Positions 17,683-25,620 of a stretch of DNA of 64,000 nucleotides are shown piece by piece. This stretch comes from DATAES01 sp963802415 (GTDB lineage: Bacteria; Actinomycetota; Acidimicrobiia; Acidimicrobiales; JACDCH01), in contig CAWDIH010000001.1 of the NCBI GenBank assembly GCA_963802415.1, positions 124,001-188,000 of the forward strand. The letters run 5' to 3'. The notes under the pieces are model-generated. The model had not been told where the DNA came from, made no database searches, and worked only from the letters and a program-made list of their open reading frames with translations. Made by a program: the position numbers and the translations under genes. Positions within the stretch are counted from its first letter, which is position 1. Each line of letters begins with the position of its first letter.

Positions 17683-18254
17683 GCGACGACTTCGATCCGC
17701 TCCGCCGGTTGCGACCTGATCGCATCGAGCCGGACGACCCGGGGGACCCGGCTGTGTTCTCCCGAGCAAAGGAGCGATTCATGTCCACGATCGACGAGAG
17801 TCATGCGCACTCCGAAGTCCTCACCACGCCTGACATCTATCCACGGCTCGCGTATCGCGACGAACTCGCCGCCGTCGACTACCTCACGCGGGTGTTCCAG
17901 TTCACAGAGAACCGCGAGGCGCGGATGGAGTACGACGGCAAGTACCTGTGCTGGCTTCGGGTTGGCACCGGCGTCGTGATGCTCGGCCGCGCCAACCCCG
18001 ACATCCACCTCATCCACAGCCCACTCGAAGCCGGGCTCACGACGGTGATGATCAACGTCTACATCCACGACATCGACGCGCACTACGCGCACGCCGTCGC
18101 CGAGGGAGCGAACATCACGATGGAGCTCCAGGATGCCTTCTACGGCGAGCGGCGTTACGAGGCGACGGATCCCGAGGGACACCGCTGGCACTTCGGCGAG
18201 CGCTTCGACGACATTCGGGCCCGCGGCGGGCGCCCACCCGAAACGGACGCATGA
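17679..18254 (+). CDS. VOC (glyoxalase-like) protein, with N-terminal remnant of a sigma-partner protein
   Basis: The VOC part (about residues 35-190) starts MSTIDESHAHSEVLTTPDIY and contains AAVDYLTRVFQFTEN, MINVYIHDIDAHYAHAV and the C-terminal YGERRYEATDPEGHRWHFGE, a typical glyoxalase/bleomycin-resistance fold. The first 34 residues (SDDFDPLRRLRPDRIEPDD, then PAVFSRAKERF) look like the start of a CU044_5270-type sigma partner. A strong internal site, AAAGGAG at 17768-17774, precedes ATG 17781, so a 157-residue VOC protein may be the main product. The GTG at 17679 overlaps the sigma stop. Confidence 0.8.
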   Translation: MSDDFDPLRRLRPDRIEPDDPGDPAVFSRAKERFMSTIDESHAHSEVLTTPDIYPRLAYRDELAAVDYLTRVFQFTENREARMEYDGKYLCWLRVGTGVVMLGRANPDIHLIHSPLEAGLTTVMINVYIHDIDAHYAHAVAEGANITMELQDAFYGERRYEATDPEGHRWHFGERFDDIRARGGRPPETDA

Positions 18255-18314
18255 CGACGACGGCGACCGCGCGGCACGAGCCCCCTCTCATGCGGCGCGG
18301 TCGCCGTACTACCC

Positions 18315-18346
18315 CGGGAGTCTGCTGAGCACGCAGCAGACTCCCG
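18315..18346. terminator. bidirectional hairpin terminator
   Basis: A perfect 13-bp stem (CGGGAGTCTGCTG and its complement, 18315-18327 and 18334-18346) closes a 6-base loop. It lies between the convergent VOC and surface-protein genes. There is no U-tract, as is usual for actinobacterial terminators. Confidence 0.75.
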
Positions 18347-18354
18347 AAGCTGGA

Positions 18355-19461
18355 TCAGCGCGAGCGGGCTGAGGCCCTTGCCACGCGACGGCCGGCCATC
18401 GAGAGCCCGTAACCGGCGCCGAGCAACGCGATGCCGAGGTACAGCAGCTCGGCGTGGAAGCCAGTGCGAGCGAGCCCCGTCGAACGAGTCACGCTACCGG
18501 CGCCGCTCTCGCAAGCAATTCCGTCGTTGTCGGCGTCCAAGCCGTTGGGATCACTGGGGTCGGCATCAAGTGCCGCCTGTGCCGCAGCCGGCGTCGCGAA
18601 GTCGGCGCAGTTGACTGCGCCGCCACCCGGCGGGGTGAACGGCAGCGTCGGCACCGGCGGCTGCGTCGTCGGAGCCGGCGTCTCCCCTTCCACGTCGTTC
18701 AGCGTCAGCGGCACCACCGCCCCGGTCGGCGTGCAAATCAGCTGCAGCGCTATGCCGCCAGAGGTGGTCGAGGTCGCGGTGGTGGAGACCGGCGAGATCA
18801 CGACCGGAGTCCCCGTGCCGTCCCGCGTGAAGGTCAAATTGACGGGGGCTCCCTGGAACGGCACGTCGACGGGTGCCTCGGTGGGTGGGGGAAGGTTGAT
18901 GTCCGTCGGTCCCGGGTCCGTAGCAGTGGACGTGCCCGTCGCACCGCTGGTGGCGCTCATCGTCAACGCCGAGTTCGTTTGGATCAGGGTCGTGGTTTGC
19001 GCCTGCTGGGCAACCTGGACCACCGCTGCCGGCAAAATGAAGTTCGCTGTCATGGACAGGGTGAACTCCTCACCGTCCTCGGGACTGTCGATCGGGTTCG
19101 TGGTGATCTCCGTCGGCAACGGGAAGTTATTGACGTTGAACGTGGTGAGAATGATGGTCGTCGTGCCACCATCGAGAGCGTCGTTGCCGGTGCAGCTCAA
19201 GTTGAACGTCGACGACCCGTCCGGCTCCAAGAAGCTGTTCTCGATGACGGCGTTCGCGCTCGTCGGTGCGAACGCCGCGACAAGCACGATGATCCCGGCG
19301 ACGAGCATCGACATACCGATGCGCCGTTGCCGTCTGCCTGCTCGGGGTTTCGATCCGAATTCGTTGACGGACTGAGTGGCACGCATCTCGTTGGCAGCTC
19401 CTGTATCGCCGAACCAAGCATCCGGGCGCGCGACATGGGTTCGATGACGAATGCGAGTCAT
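18355..19461 (-). CDS. secreted surface protein with Excalibur domain and LARTG sorting signal
   Basis: About 368 residues from ATG 19461, or 343 from ATG 19386. A hydrophobic segment MSMLVAGIIVLVAAFAPTSA ending in NA is the export signal. A Thr/Pro-rich beta-type region (about 75-275) follows. An Excalibur calcium-binding motif reads NCADFATPAAAQAAL, then GLDADNDGIACES. The C-terminus has LARTG, a hydrophobic span ELLYLGIALLGAGYGLSMAG and a basic tail. LAxTG is recognised by class E sortases, so covalent anchoring to the wall is likely; no sortase is in the window. The 49-residue leader from ATG 19461 is long for a signal peptide, favouring 19386, but AGGGGGA lies upstream of 19461. Confidence 0.8.
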   Translation of the reverse strand: MTRIRHRTHVARPDAWFGDTGAANEMRATQSVNEFGSKPRAGRRQRRIGMSMLVAGIIVLVAAFAPTSANAVIENSFLEPDGSSTFNLSCTGNDALDGGTTTIILTTFNVNNFPLPTEITTNPIDSPEDGEEFTLSMTANFILPAAVVQVAQQAQTTTLIQTNSALTMSATSGATGTSTATDPGPTDINLPPPTEAPVDVPFQGAPVNLTFTRDGTGTPVVISPVSTTATSTTSGGIALQLICTPTGAVVPLTLNDVEGETPAPTTQPPVPTLPFTPPGGGAVNCADFATPAAAQAALDADPSDPNGLDADNDGIACESGAGSVTRSTGLARTGFHAELLYLGIALLGAGYGLSMAGRRVARASARSR

Positions 19462-19647
19462 GCGTTCCCCCTGTCCCCCTCGTGCGGGCAACCCCCAGGC
19501 CCCCGCATTCTCGCCCCCTCGCGACGGCACGTGCGGTGACGTCGGGCGCTATCTGACTAGGCGCGTCGCCCTCCCGTCAAGGCCACCGTCTTCGTGATCC
19601 GATCGAGCTGTACGGCCGTGGTGCGGCGCAGAACCAGAGAATCGGGG

Positions 19648-20886
19648 CTATCTGCGCAATGAAGCAACCGCAGCCCGCACGCGCCGCACTTGTTCTTCCC
19701 ACGACCACTGCGGTGCGGTCGCGAGTGCGCCGGCATGCAACCGCTGCCGGCGCGGCGCATCGACGGCCAGGCTCTCGAGGGCGCACCGAAGCCCGTCGAC
19801 CTCGCCGGCCGGGTAGAGAACGGCGTTCCCCTCGGGGTCGAGGAGACTGGCGAGAGGCTCGACATCGGGCGCGACCACGGGCAGTCCGGCCGCCAGGTAC
19901 TCAGCGAGCTTCAGCGGCGAGTAGTGGAACGACCGGGGGTTGGCCGTCACGACCCCGACATCCATGGCAGCGAGTTGACGCGGCAGCTCCGACGGCGACA
20001 CGGTTCCGGTGAAGACCGCGTCCACACCCGCGGTCGCGGCCAGCGTCTCGATGCGGGATCGCTCCGGGCCGTCGCCGACGAGCAGCAGCACGGTTTCCGG
20101 CGTCCGAGGCGCGGCGGCTATCAGTTGCTCGAGCACGTGGAAGCCACGAAAGCTTCCGGCCCAACCGATGACGACTTTTCCGTCGAGGCCGAGGCGCTTC
20201 CGAACCTCGTCGCCGTCCTGGGGAGGCGTGAAGCGATCCAGGTTGACGCCGGTCGGAGTGATCAGCACCTGGTCGGGCTTCACGCCGAGCCGCACCACCT
20301 GGTCCGCCACGACGCCGGTGCCGCAGGCGACGAGCGTTGCCGCGAGCAGAGCCGGTTGCTCTCCGTGTTGCTCGAGCCTTGCTGCCCAACCGGGCCGTTT
20401 CACGCCGTGCTGCTGCGCCTGCCACACGTGCAGCGCGGGCACGAACAAAACCGACGGAACGTCGAGCGTGCGAGCAAGCTCGACACCGGCGGTGTGGAAG
20501 AGCTCGTGGCGCTGCCACACGAACTCCACCTGCTCGTCTGGGGCGGTCCACGGCCCATGGGCATCGACATGGAATCGCCGCGCCCTTCCCCACTCGCGCA
20601 CATCTTTGACCGCGGTCTTGAGCGTCAACGGCGTGGCACGAAGCAAGGACCGACCGATCGGAATTCGGGCCGGCGCTCCCACCGGCGCCTGGTGCGTCGC
20701 TTGCTCGCGCACCGTCTCGACATCGAGGACGCCGTGCGGCGTGACCACCCATGCCTTCCCGAGCACGCGCTCCGCCGCCGCCGCCCAACCGCTCGTACTG
20801 ATCCACCCCGCGACCGGTCCGAGCTGGCCTTGCGTGGTGGTCGGCAAGACGAAGACGACCCCTGTCTGTCCGGACGGTGCCGTCAC
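19648..20886 (-). CDS. glycosyltransferase family 4
   Basis: About 412 residues, GT-B fold. The N-terminal Rossmann half starts TGVVFVLPTTTQGQLGPVAG. The nucleotide-sugar half has VVIGWAGSFRGFHVLEQLI, LLVGDGPERSRIE and the E-x7-E-type motif SPLKLAEYLAAGLPVVAPD. It should transfer a sugar from a nucleotide donor to a lipid-linked or surface glycan. The GTG at 20886 is the start closest to the domain; the frame is open farther upstream but not family-like. It is divergent from the next glycosyltransferase, 82 bp away. Confidence 0.85.
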   Translation of the reverse strand: MTAPSGQTGVVFVLPTTTQGQLGPVAGWISTSGWAAAAERVLGKAWVVTPHGVLDVETVREQATHQAPVGAPARIPIGRSLLRATPLTLKTAVKDVREWGRARRFHVDAHGPWTAPDEQVEFVWQRHELFHTAGVELARTLDVPSVLFVPALHVWQAQQHGVKRPGWAARLEQHGEQPALLAATLVACGTGVVADQVVRLGVKPDQVLITPTGVNLDRFTPPQDGDEVRKRLGLDGKVVIGWAGSFRGFHVLEQLIAAAPRTPETVLLLVGDGPERSRIETLAATAGVDAVFTGTVSPSELPRQLAAMDVGVVTANPRSFHYSPLKLAEYLAAGLPVVAPDVEPLASLLDPEGNAVLYPAGEVDGLRCALESLAVDAPRRQRLHAGALATAPQWSWEEQVRRVRAAVASLRR

Positions 20887-20968
20887 CGGGCGAGAGTGTA
20901 GCGATCGGTTCAGCACCTCTTCGGCCGCTGTTGACAGCGTGCTTGACAAGCCGTGCCACGATGGCTCG

Positions 20969-22086
20969 ATGCGCATCGTGCATGTCGTCACAAGATCGCA
21001 CCGGCGTGGAGCCGAGATCGTGGCGATCGAGCTCGCGGATGCGCTCGACGCTCTCGGGCACGACGACGAGGTGGTCGCGATGGCGCTCGCAGTCGACGGC
21101 AATGTCGACCCGCGGCTTCCACCGCTCGTTCATGCGGCTTCGATCGGACCCGTCACGATGCTTCGAGGTGGATGGCGACTCCGACGGAAGTTGTCTGCCT
21201 CGCCTGCCGACGCCGTCATCGCGCACGGCGGTTCTCCCGCCCAGGTCACCGCGTTCGCCTTGTGGCGAACTCCGGGTCGGTTGGTGTGGCAGCGGATACT
21301 CGGCATTCCCGAGCGCGCGTGTGGCATGGATTGCGCGGGGCGTATTGGCGCGCCCTCGCCCGACGCTTCGACGCCGCAGTCGTGATCAGCCCGGAGCTCG
21401 AACGCGAGATGGAACGACTCGCGTTCCGCGCTCCGATATGGATGATTCCGAACGCGCGCGACCCGGCTCGGTTCGAGACCGTGGATCGCTACGACGCGGC
21501 CGCACGCCTGCACGCGGAGATCGACGTCCATGAGGACGTGTTCCTCGTCGGCTTCGTCGGTCATCTCGTCGCTCAGAAGCAGCCCGAGGTCGCGGTGGAC
21601 ATCCTCGATCTGCTGCGACGCGACGGCTGCGACGCACACCTGGTGATCGCCGGCGACGGCCCTCTTCGCTCGAGCGTCGAACAACGAGTTGTCGAGCGCG
21701 GGCTGCAGTCGTTCGTGACGCTGCTCGGCCATCGTGACGACATCGAGTGGGTCTACGGCGGCGTCGATCTCGTGGTCATCACCAGCGAATCCGAAGGGGT
21801 GCCGGGTGTGGTGATCGAAGCGCAGATGGCCGGCTGCCCGGTCGTGAGCTTCCCCGTCGGATCGGTTGGCCAGGTCATCGACAACCTCGAGACGGGCATC
21901 GTCGTCGATCAGCCGGATGTGGGTTCGATGGCATCGGCCGTCGCCGGGTTGCTCGCTGACGAGCCGGCGCGTCTTGCGATGGGCAAGCTCGGACGGGACG
22001 GCAGCGCCAAGTATTCGACAGCGAAAACCGCGCTCGTCTTCGACGAGCGCCTGCGCCACCTCGTGAACGATGGCGGACCACCGTGA
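20969..22086 (+). CDS. glycosyltransferase family 4 (one frameshift)
   Basis: About 372 residues when repaired. It starts MRIVHVVTRSHRRGAEIVAI, a standard GT4 N-terminus. The frame breaks near 21320 inside the segment reading ILGIPER; the next frame resumes RVWHGLRGAYWRALARRFDA. The C-terminal half has FLVGFVGHLVAQKQPEVAVD, HLVIAGDGPLR and ESEGVPGVVIEAQMAGCPVV. The donor and acceptor are unknown. It precedes the dehydratase/aminotransferase fusion on the same strand by 184 bp. The missing base at the break probably reflects assembly, since both halves are conserved. Confidence 0.82.
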
Positions 22087-22270
22087 CGCGCGCCCGCAAG
22101 TGGGGCATCGGCCAGAATTCTTTGTCGAGATTCTCCGACTTGGGAGGACCTGTCCCTTCCGAAATCGGACAAAACGTGACAGCATCTGAAGGAGCGCTTG
22201 CGACCACCCGGATGGGGTGGTTCAGTCGTGCCGGGGTTGGCCACGGAACGTGGTAAAGGGGGGCGGTGCG

Positions 22271-25200
22271 GTGATCCGGACTGCATCGGCAGGTAGACGA
22301 GCGCGCAGGGCAACGTCCACGTTGCGCACACCGCTGTACGGCATCGCGCAGCGATACGACAAGTCGCTCGGCCTACGGGTGCTCGATATCTGTGCCATCG
22401 GCGGCGCGTGGTTGATCGCCGGCGTGGCGGCGTTCGACGATCGGGCGAATGCTGCATCGCTGCGCAACCTCTTGTGGTTCGTAGGCATCCCAGTCGTCAT
22501 CTCGATGGTCGTCAACCAGGTCGCAGGCCTGTACGGACCGGTGTGGCGGTACGCATCGGTGGACGAAGCCGTGCGCGTCGTCGTCGCGGTCGCGGTCGGA
22601 ACGACGCTGTCGTCGCTCGCCGTCATCGGAGTCCTGAACATCGAGGACATAGGGGTCTCGATGCTGGTGGCGTCGCCGATAGCCGCGCTGCTCACCTTGG
22701 TCGGCGTCGGTGGCACTCGTTTCCAATCGAGGTTGTACGCGGTCGAGCGCACACGCGAGAGCGCGCCAGAACGTCAGGCCGTGCGCGCCCTGATCGCCGG
22801 TGCGGGCGACAGCGGTGCGGCGCTCGCCTACGAGCTCAGCCATTGCATGACAGACGACCCGGTCCGAGTGGTGGGGTTCGTGGACGACGACCCGCACCTG
22901 AAGGGGCGATCCGTCCGCAGTCTTCCTGTGCTGGGGACCTCGTCACAGCTCCACACCATCTGCGAGAAGCACCACATCGATCGGATCCTTGTGACGCTGG
23001 CCGAAAGCGAGCATCGCAAGACGGTCATCAACCGCGCGCTGGCGACCGAGTCGCAAGTGAAGGTCCTTCCTCCGACGTCCGAGCGCGTTACCGGCTCGCT
23101 CCTCAGCAGCCTTCGCGACCTCGACGTCACTGACCTGCTCGGTCGTCCGCACTCGCCCGTCCATTCACACGACGTCGAGCGATACCTCGCGGGGGCCACT
23201 GTCCTGGTCACGGGCGCCGGCGGCTCGATCGGTAGTGAGATCGCCCGCCAGGTCGCCGAGTACGGACCGAAGAAGCTGATCCTGGTCGACCGGGACGAGA
23301 CGTTGCTGCACGAGCTCGCACTCCAGGGCTTCGCCAACGCGGAGACCGTGCTGGGCGACGTCACCCACGAAGAGCAGGTCGACCGGATCTTCGAGAAGTA
23401 CCTCCCAGAGGTCGTCTTCCACGCCGCCGCCAACAAGCACGTTCCAATCCTCGAACAGCACCCCACCGAGGCCGTGCGGGCGAACATCCTCGGCACGTGG
23501 TATGTCGCGCGGGCGGCGGCGAAGCATGGCTGCGTGGGCCTGGTGCACGTCTCGACCGACAAGGCCGCACACCCGTGCTCGGTCATGGGCGCCACCAAGC
23601 GGGTCGCGGAGCAGATCGTCTTCGAGATGGGACGGCGCTACGACCGACCGTTCGTAGCTGTGCGCTTCGGGAACGTGCTCGGCAGCCGCGGCAGCGTCGT
23701 GCCGACGTTCCTCCACCAGATCCTCGACGGCGGACCCGTCACGGTCACGAGCCCCGACATGACCCGCTACTTCATGACCATCCCCGAAGCTGTGAGCCTC
23801 GTGCTCCAGTCCGGCTCGATGGCCGGCCAACGCAAGGTCTTCCTGCTCGACATGGGCGAGCCGGTGTCGATCCTCGACCTCGCCCGCCAGATGATCCGGC
23901 TCGCAGGCCTGCGCCCCGAGCACGACATCCCGATCACGTTCATCGGGCTTCGCCCGGGCGAGCGCATGGAGGAGCGGCTGCACGACGACGCCGAGATCCT
24001 CCGCCCGGGTGATCACCCGTCCATCTCCGTCCTCGAGCCGAGGATCTCGCTCGAGTGGGAACAGCTCCACGCCGACGTCGACGAACTCGCGACAGCCGTA
24101 GGCGATTGCGACGACCAAGCCGCCGTGCAGCTGCTGGTCGACATCCTCCACGCGCAGAGCGTTCCGTGCGAGCTGGCGGGCCACGAGATCGACCTCCGAG
24201 CAACCGAGGAGCACTCGCCGGTCGAGATCACGCCCTTGGAAGGCGCTCGCGTCCACCGACGCGGCGGACCGGGGCTCGCCGTCCTGGGAGGCCGCCCCGC
24301 GTTCGACATCGCGGTCCCGTTCGCCCGACCCGCCCGGCCACGGCTCGACCGTGTGACGAAGCGCTTGGCGCCGTCGTACGACTCGGGGATCCTGACCAAC
24401 GGGGCACTTGTCGCCGAGCTCGAGGAGCGGACCGCCGAGCGTCTCGGTGTCCCGCATGTCGTCGCCGTCAGCTCGTGCACCTCGGGGCTCATCCTGACGT
24501 TGCAGGCACTCATCGAAGAACGGCCGGGGCCGGTCGTGATGCCGAGCTTCACGTTCTCCGCCACGTGCCTCGCTGCTTCATGGAACCAGCGCAGGCCACG
24601 GTTCGTCTCCTCCGTTCCGGCAAGCTTCCAGATCGACATCGAGAGCGCCATGGCCGCGCTCAACGGCGCGAGTGCGCTGATCGCCACGCATGTGTTCGGC
24701 GCACCGTGCGACCCGGCGAGCGTCGAAGCACTAGGCCGCATCGCCCGCGTGCCCGTGCTCTTCGACGCCGCGCATGCGTTCGGCGCCCGGACCGGCGGGG
24801 CCGAGATCGGCGGCTTCGGCGAGGCGGAGGTGTTCAGCCTCACGCCGACGAAGGTCCTCGTCGCCGGCGAGGGCGGGCTCGTCGCGACAAGAGACGACGC
24901 CCTCGCGGCCCGGCTCCGCATTGCCCGCAACTACGGGAACCCCGGCGACTACGACACGTGGTTCCCGGGTCTCAACGCGAGGATGTCCGAGCTTCACGCC
25001 GCGGTCGCACTCGAGTCACTCGACGCGCTCAGCGTCACACTGCGACGACGGCGCCAGCTCGCTGCGGTCTATCGCCGTTGCCTCGACGAGGTGCCCGGCA
25101 TCAGCTACCAGGCGGTGCCGATCACCGACGAGTCGACGTTCAAGGACTTCACGATCACCGTGGACGAGCAGGCCTTCGGCATGACCCGCGACCAACTCGT

Positions 25201-25480
25201 CGCCGTGCTCGCGGCCGAAGGCGTCGACACTCGGAACTACTTCGACCCGCCGCTGCACCTGCACCGAGCGTTCGACGGTGAGCAACCATGCGATCTGTCG
25301 TCGGTCGAAGCGCTCTCCCGCTCCGTGACGTCACTGCCGATCTATCCCGACTTGGCCGTCTCCACCGTCGAGCGGATCGTCGAGATCCTGCTCGCCGCGC
25401 ACGAGAACGCCGAGCACGTGGCCGCTGGAGTCACCGAAGCAGCCCGGCTGGACACATCCGCGCTGGACCTCCGGCGCTGA
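22271..25480 (+). CDS. fused FlaA1/PglF-type nucleotide-sugar dehydratase and DegT aminotransferase
   Basis: 1069 residues. Four membrane segments lie within about 30-150. A Rossmann sensor-like domain starts ALIAGAGDSGAALAYE. The catalytic SDR domain has VTGAGGSIGSEIARQ (about 313-327) and the S-T-D-K active site (428-431), followed by the MGATKR of the PglF/CapD group. From about 680 a DegT/DnrJ/EryC1 aminotransferase follows, with D832 in FDAAHAFGA and the PLP lysine K861 in SLTPTKVL. PglF makes UDP-4-keto-6-deoxy-GlcNAc and PglE-type enzymes aminate it, so one chain may do both steps. The GTG at 22271 has AAAGGGGGG upstream. Confidence 0.9.
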   Translation: MIRTASAGRRARRATSTLRTPLYGIAQRYDKSLGLRVLDICAIGGAWLIAGVAAFDDRANAASLRNLLWFVGIPVVISMVVNQVAGLYGPVWRYASVDEAVRVVVAVAVGTTLSSLAVIGVLNIEDIGVSMLVASPIAALLTLVGVGGTRFQSRLYAVERTRESAPERQAVRALIAGAGDSGAALAYELSHCMTDDPVRVVGFVDDDPHLKGRSVRSLPVLGTSSQLHTICEKHHIDRILVTLAESEHRKTVINRALATESQVKVLPPTSERVTGSLLSSLRDLDVTDLLGRPHSPVHSHDVERYLAGATVLVTGAGGSIGSEIARQVAEYGPKKLILVDRDETLLHELALQGFANAETVLGDVTHEEQVDRIFEKYLPEVVFHAAANKHVPILEQHPTEAVRANILGTWYVARAAAKHGCVGLVHVSTDKAAHPCSVMGATKRVAEQIVFEMGRRYDRPFVAVRFGNVLGSRGSVVPTFLHQILDGGPVTVTSPDMTRYFMTIPEAVSLVLQSGSMAGQRKVFLLDMGEPVSILDLARQMIRLAGLRPEHDIPITFIGLRPGERMEERLHDDAEILRPGDHPSISVLEPRISLEWEQLHADVDELATAVGDCDDQAAVQLLVDILHAQSVPCELAGHEIDLRATEEHSPVEITPLEGARVHRRGGPGLAVLGGRPAFDIAVPFARPARPRLDRVTKRLAPSYDSGILTNGALVAELEERTAERLGVPHVVAVSSCTSGLILTLQALIEERPGPVVMPSFTFSATCLAASWNQRRPRFVSSVPASFQIDIESAMAALNGASALIATHVFGAPCDPASVEALGRIARVPVLFDAAHAFGARTGGAEIGGFGEAEVFSLTPTKVLVAGEGGLVATRDDALAARLRIARNYGNPGDYDTWFPGLNARMSELHAAVALESLDALSVTLRRRRQLAAVYRRCLDEVPGISYQAVPITDESTFKDFTITVDEQAFGMTRDQLVAVLAAEGVDTRNYFDPPLHLHRAFDGEQPCDLSSVEALSRSVTSLPIYPDLAVSTVERIVEILLAAHENAEHVAAGVTEAARLDTSALDLRR

Positions 25481-25496
25481 CCTCGTCCTCATCTGT

Positions 25497-25546
25497 CATT
25501 CTGGCGTCAACCACCCCGGAATACCGCGGCGGTTGACGCCAGAATG
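25497..25546. terminator. perfect 16-bp inverted repeat, probable terminator
   Basis: CATTCTGGCGTCAACC at 25497-25512 is mirrored exactly at 25531-25546 around an 18-base loop. It starts 17 bp after the stop of the dehydratase/aminotransferase gene. It could end that transcript or be a palindromic protein site. No U-run follows. Confidence 0.6.
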
Positions 25547-25620
25547 CCGAGTCGGTTCCGGCTGAATCCCGTTCGCACTTATCCTTGGTCCCGTCGGAAC
25601 AGAAGGGGGTTCACAAACAG

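Noticed and set aside
19690..20901. Plus-strand frame of 403 codons opposite the GT4 gene at 19648
   Set aside because: No family signal, and it lies antisense to a convincing glycosyltransferase.
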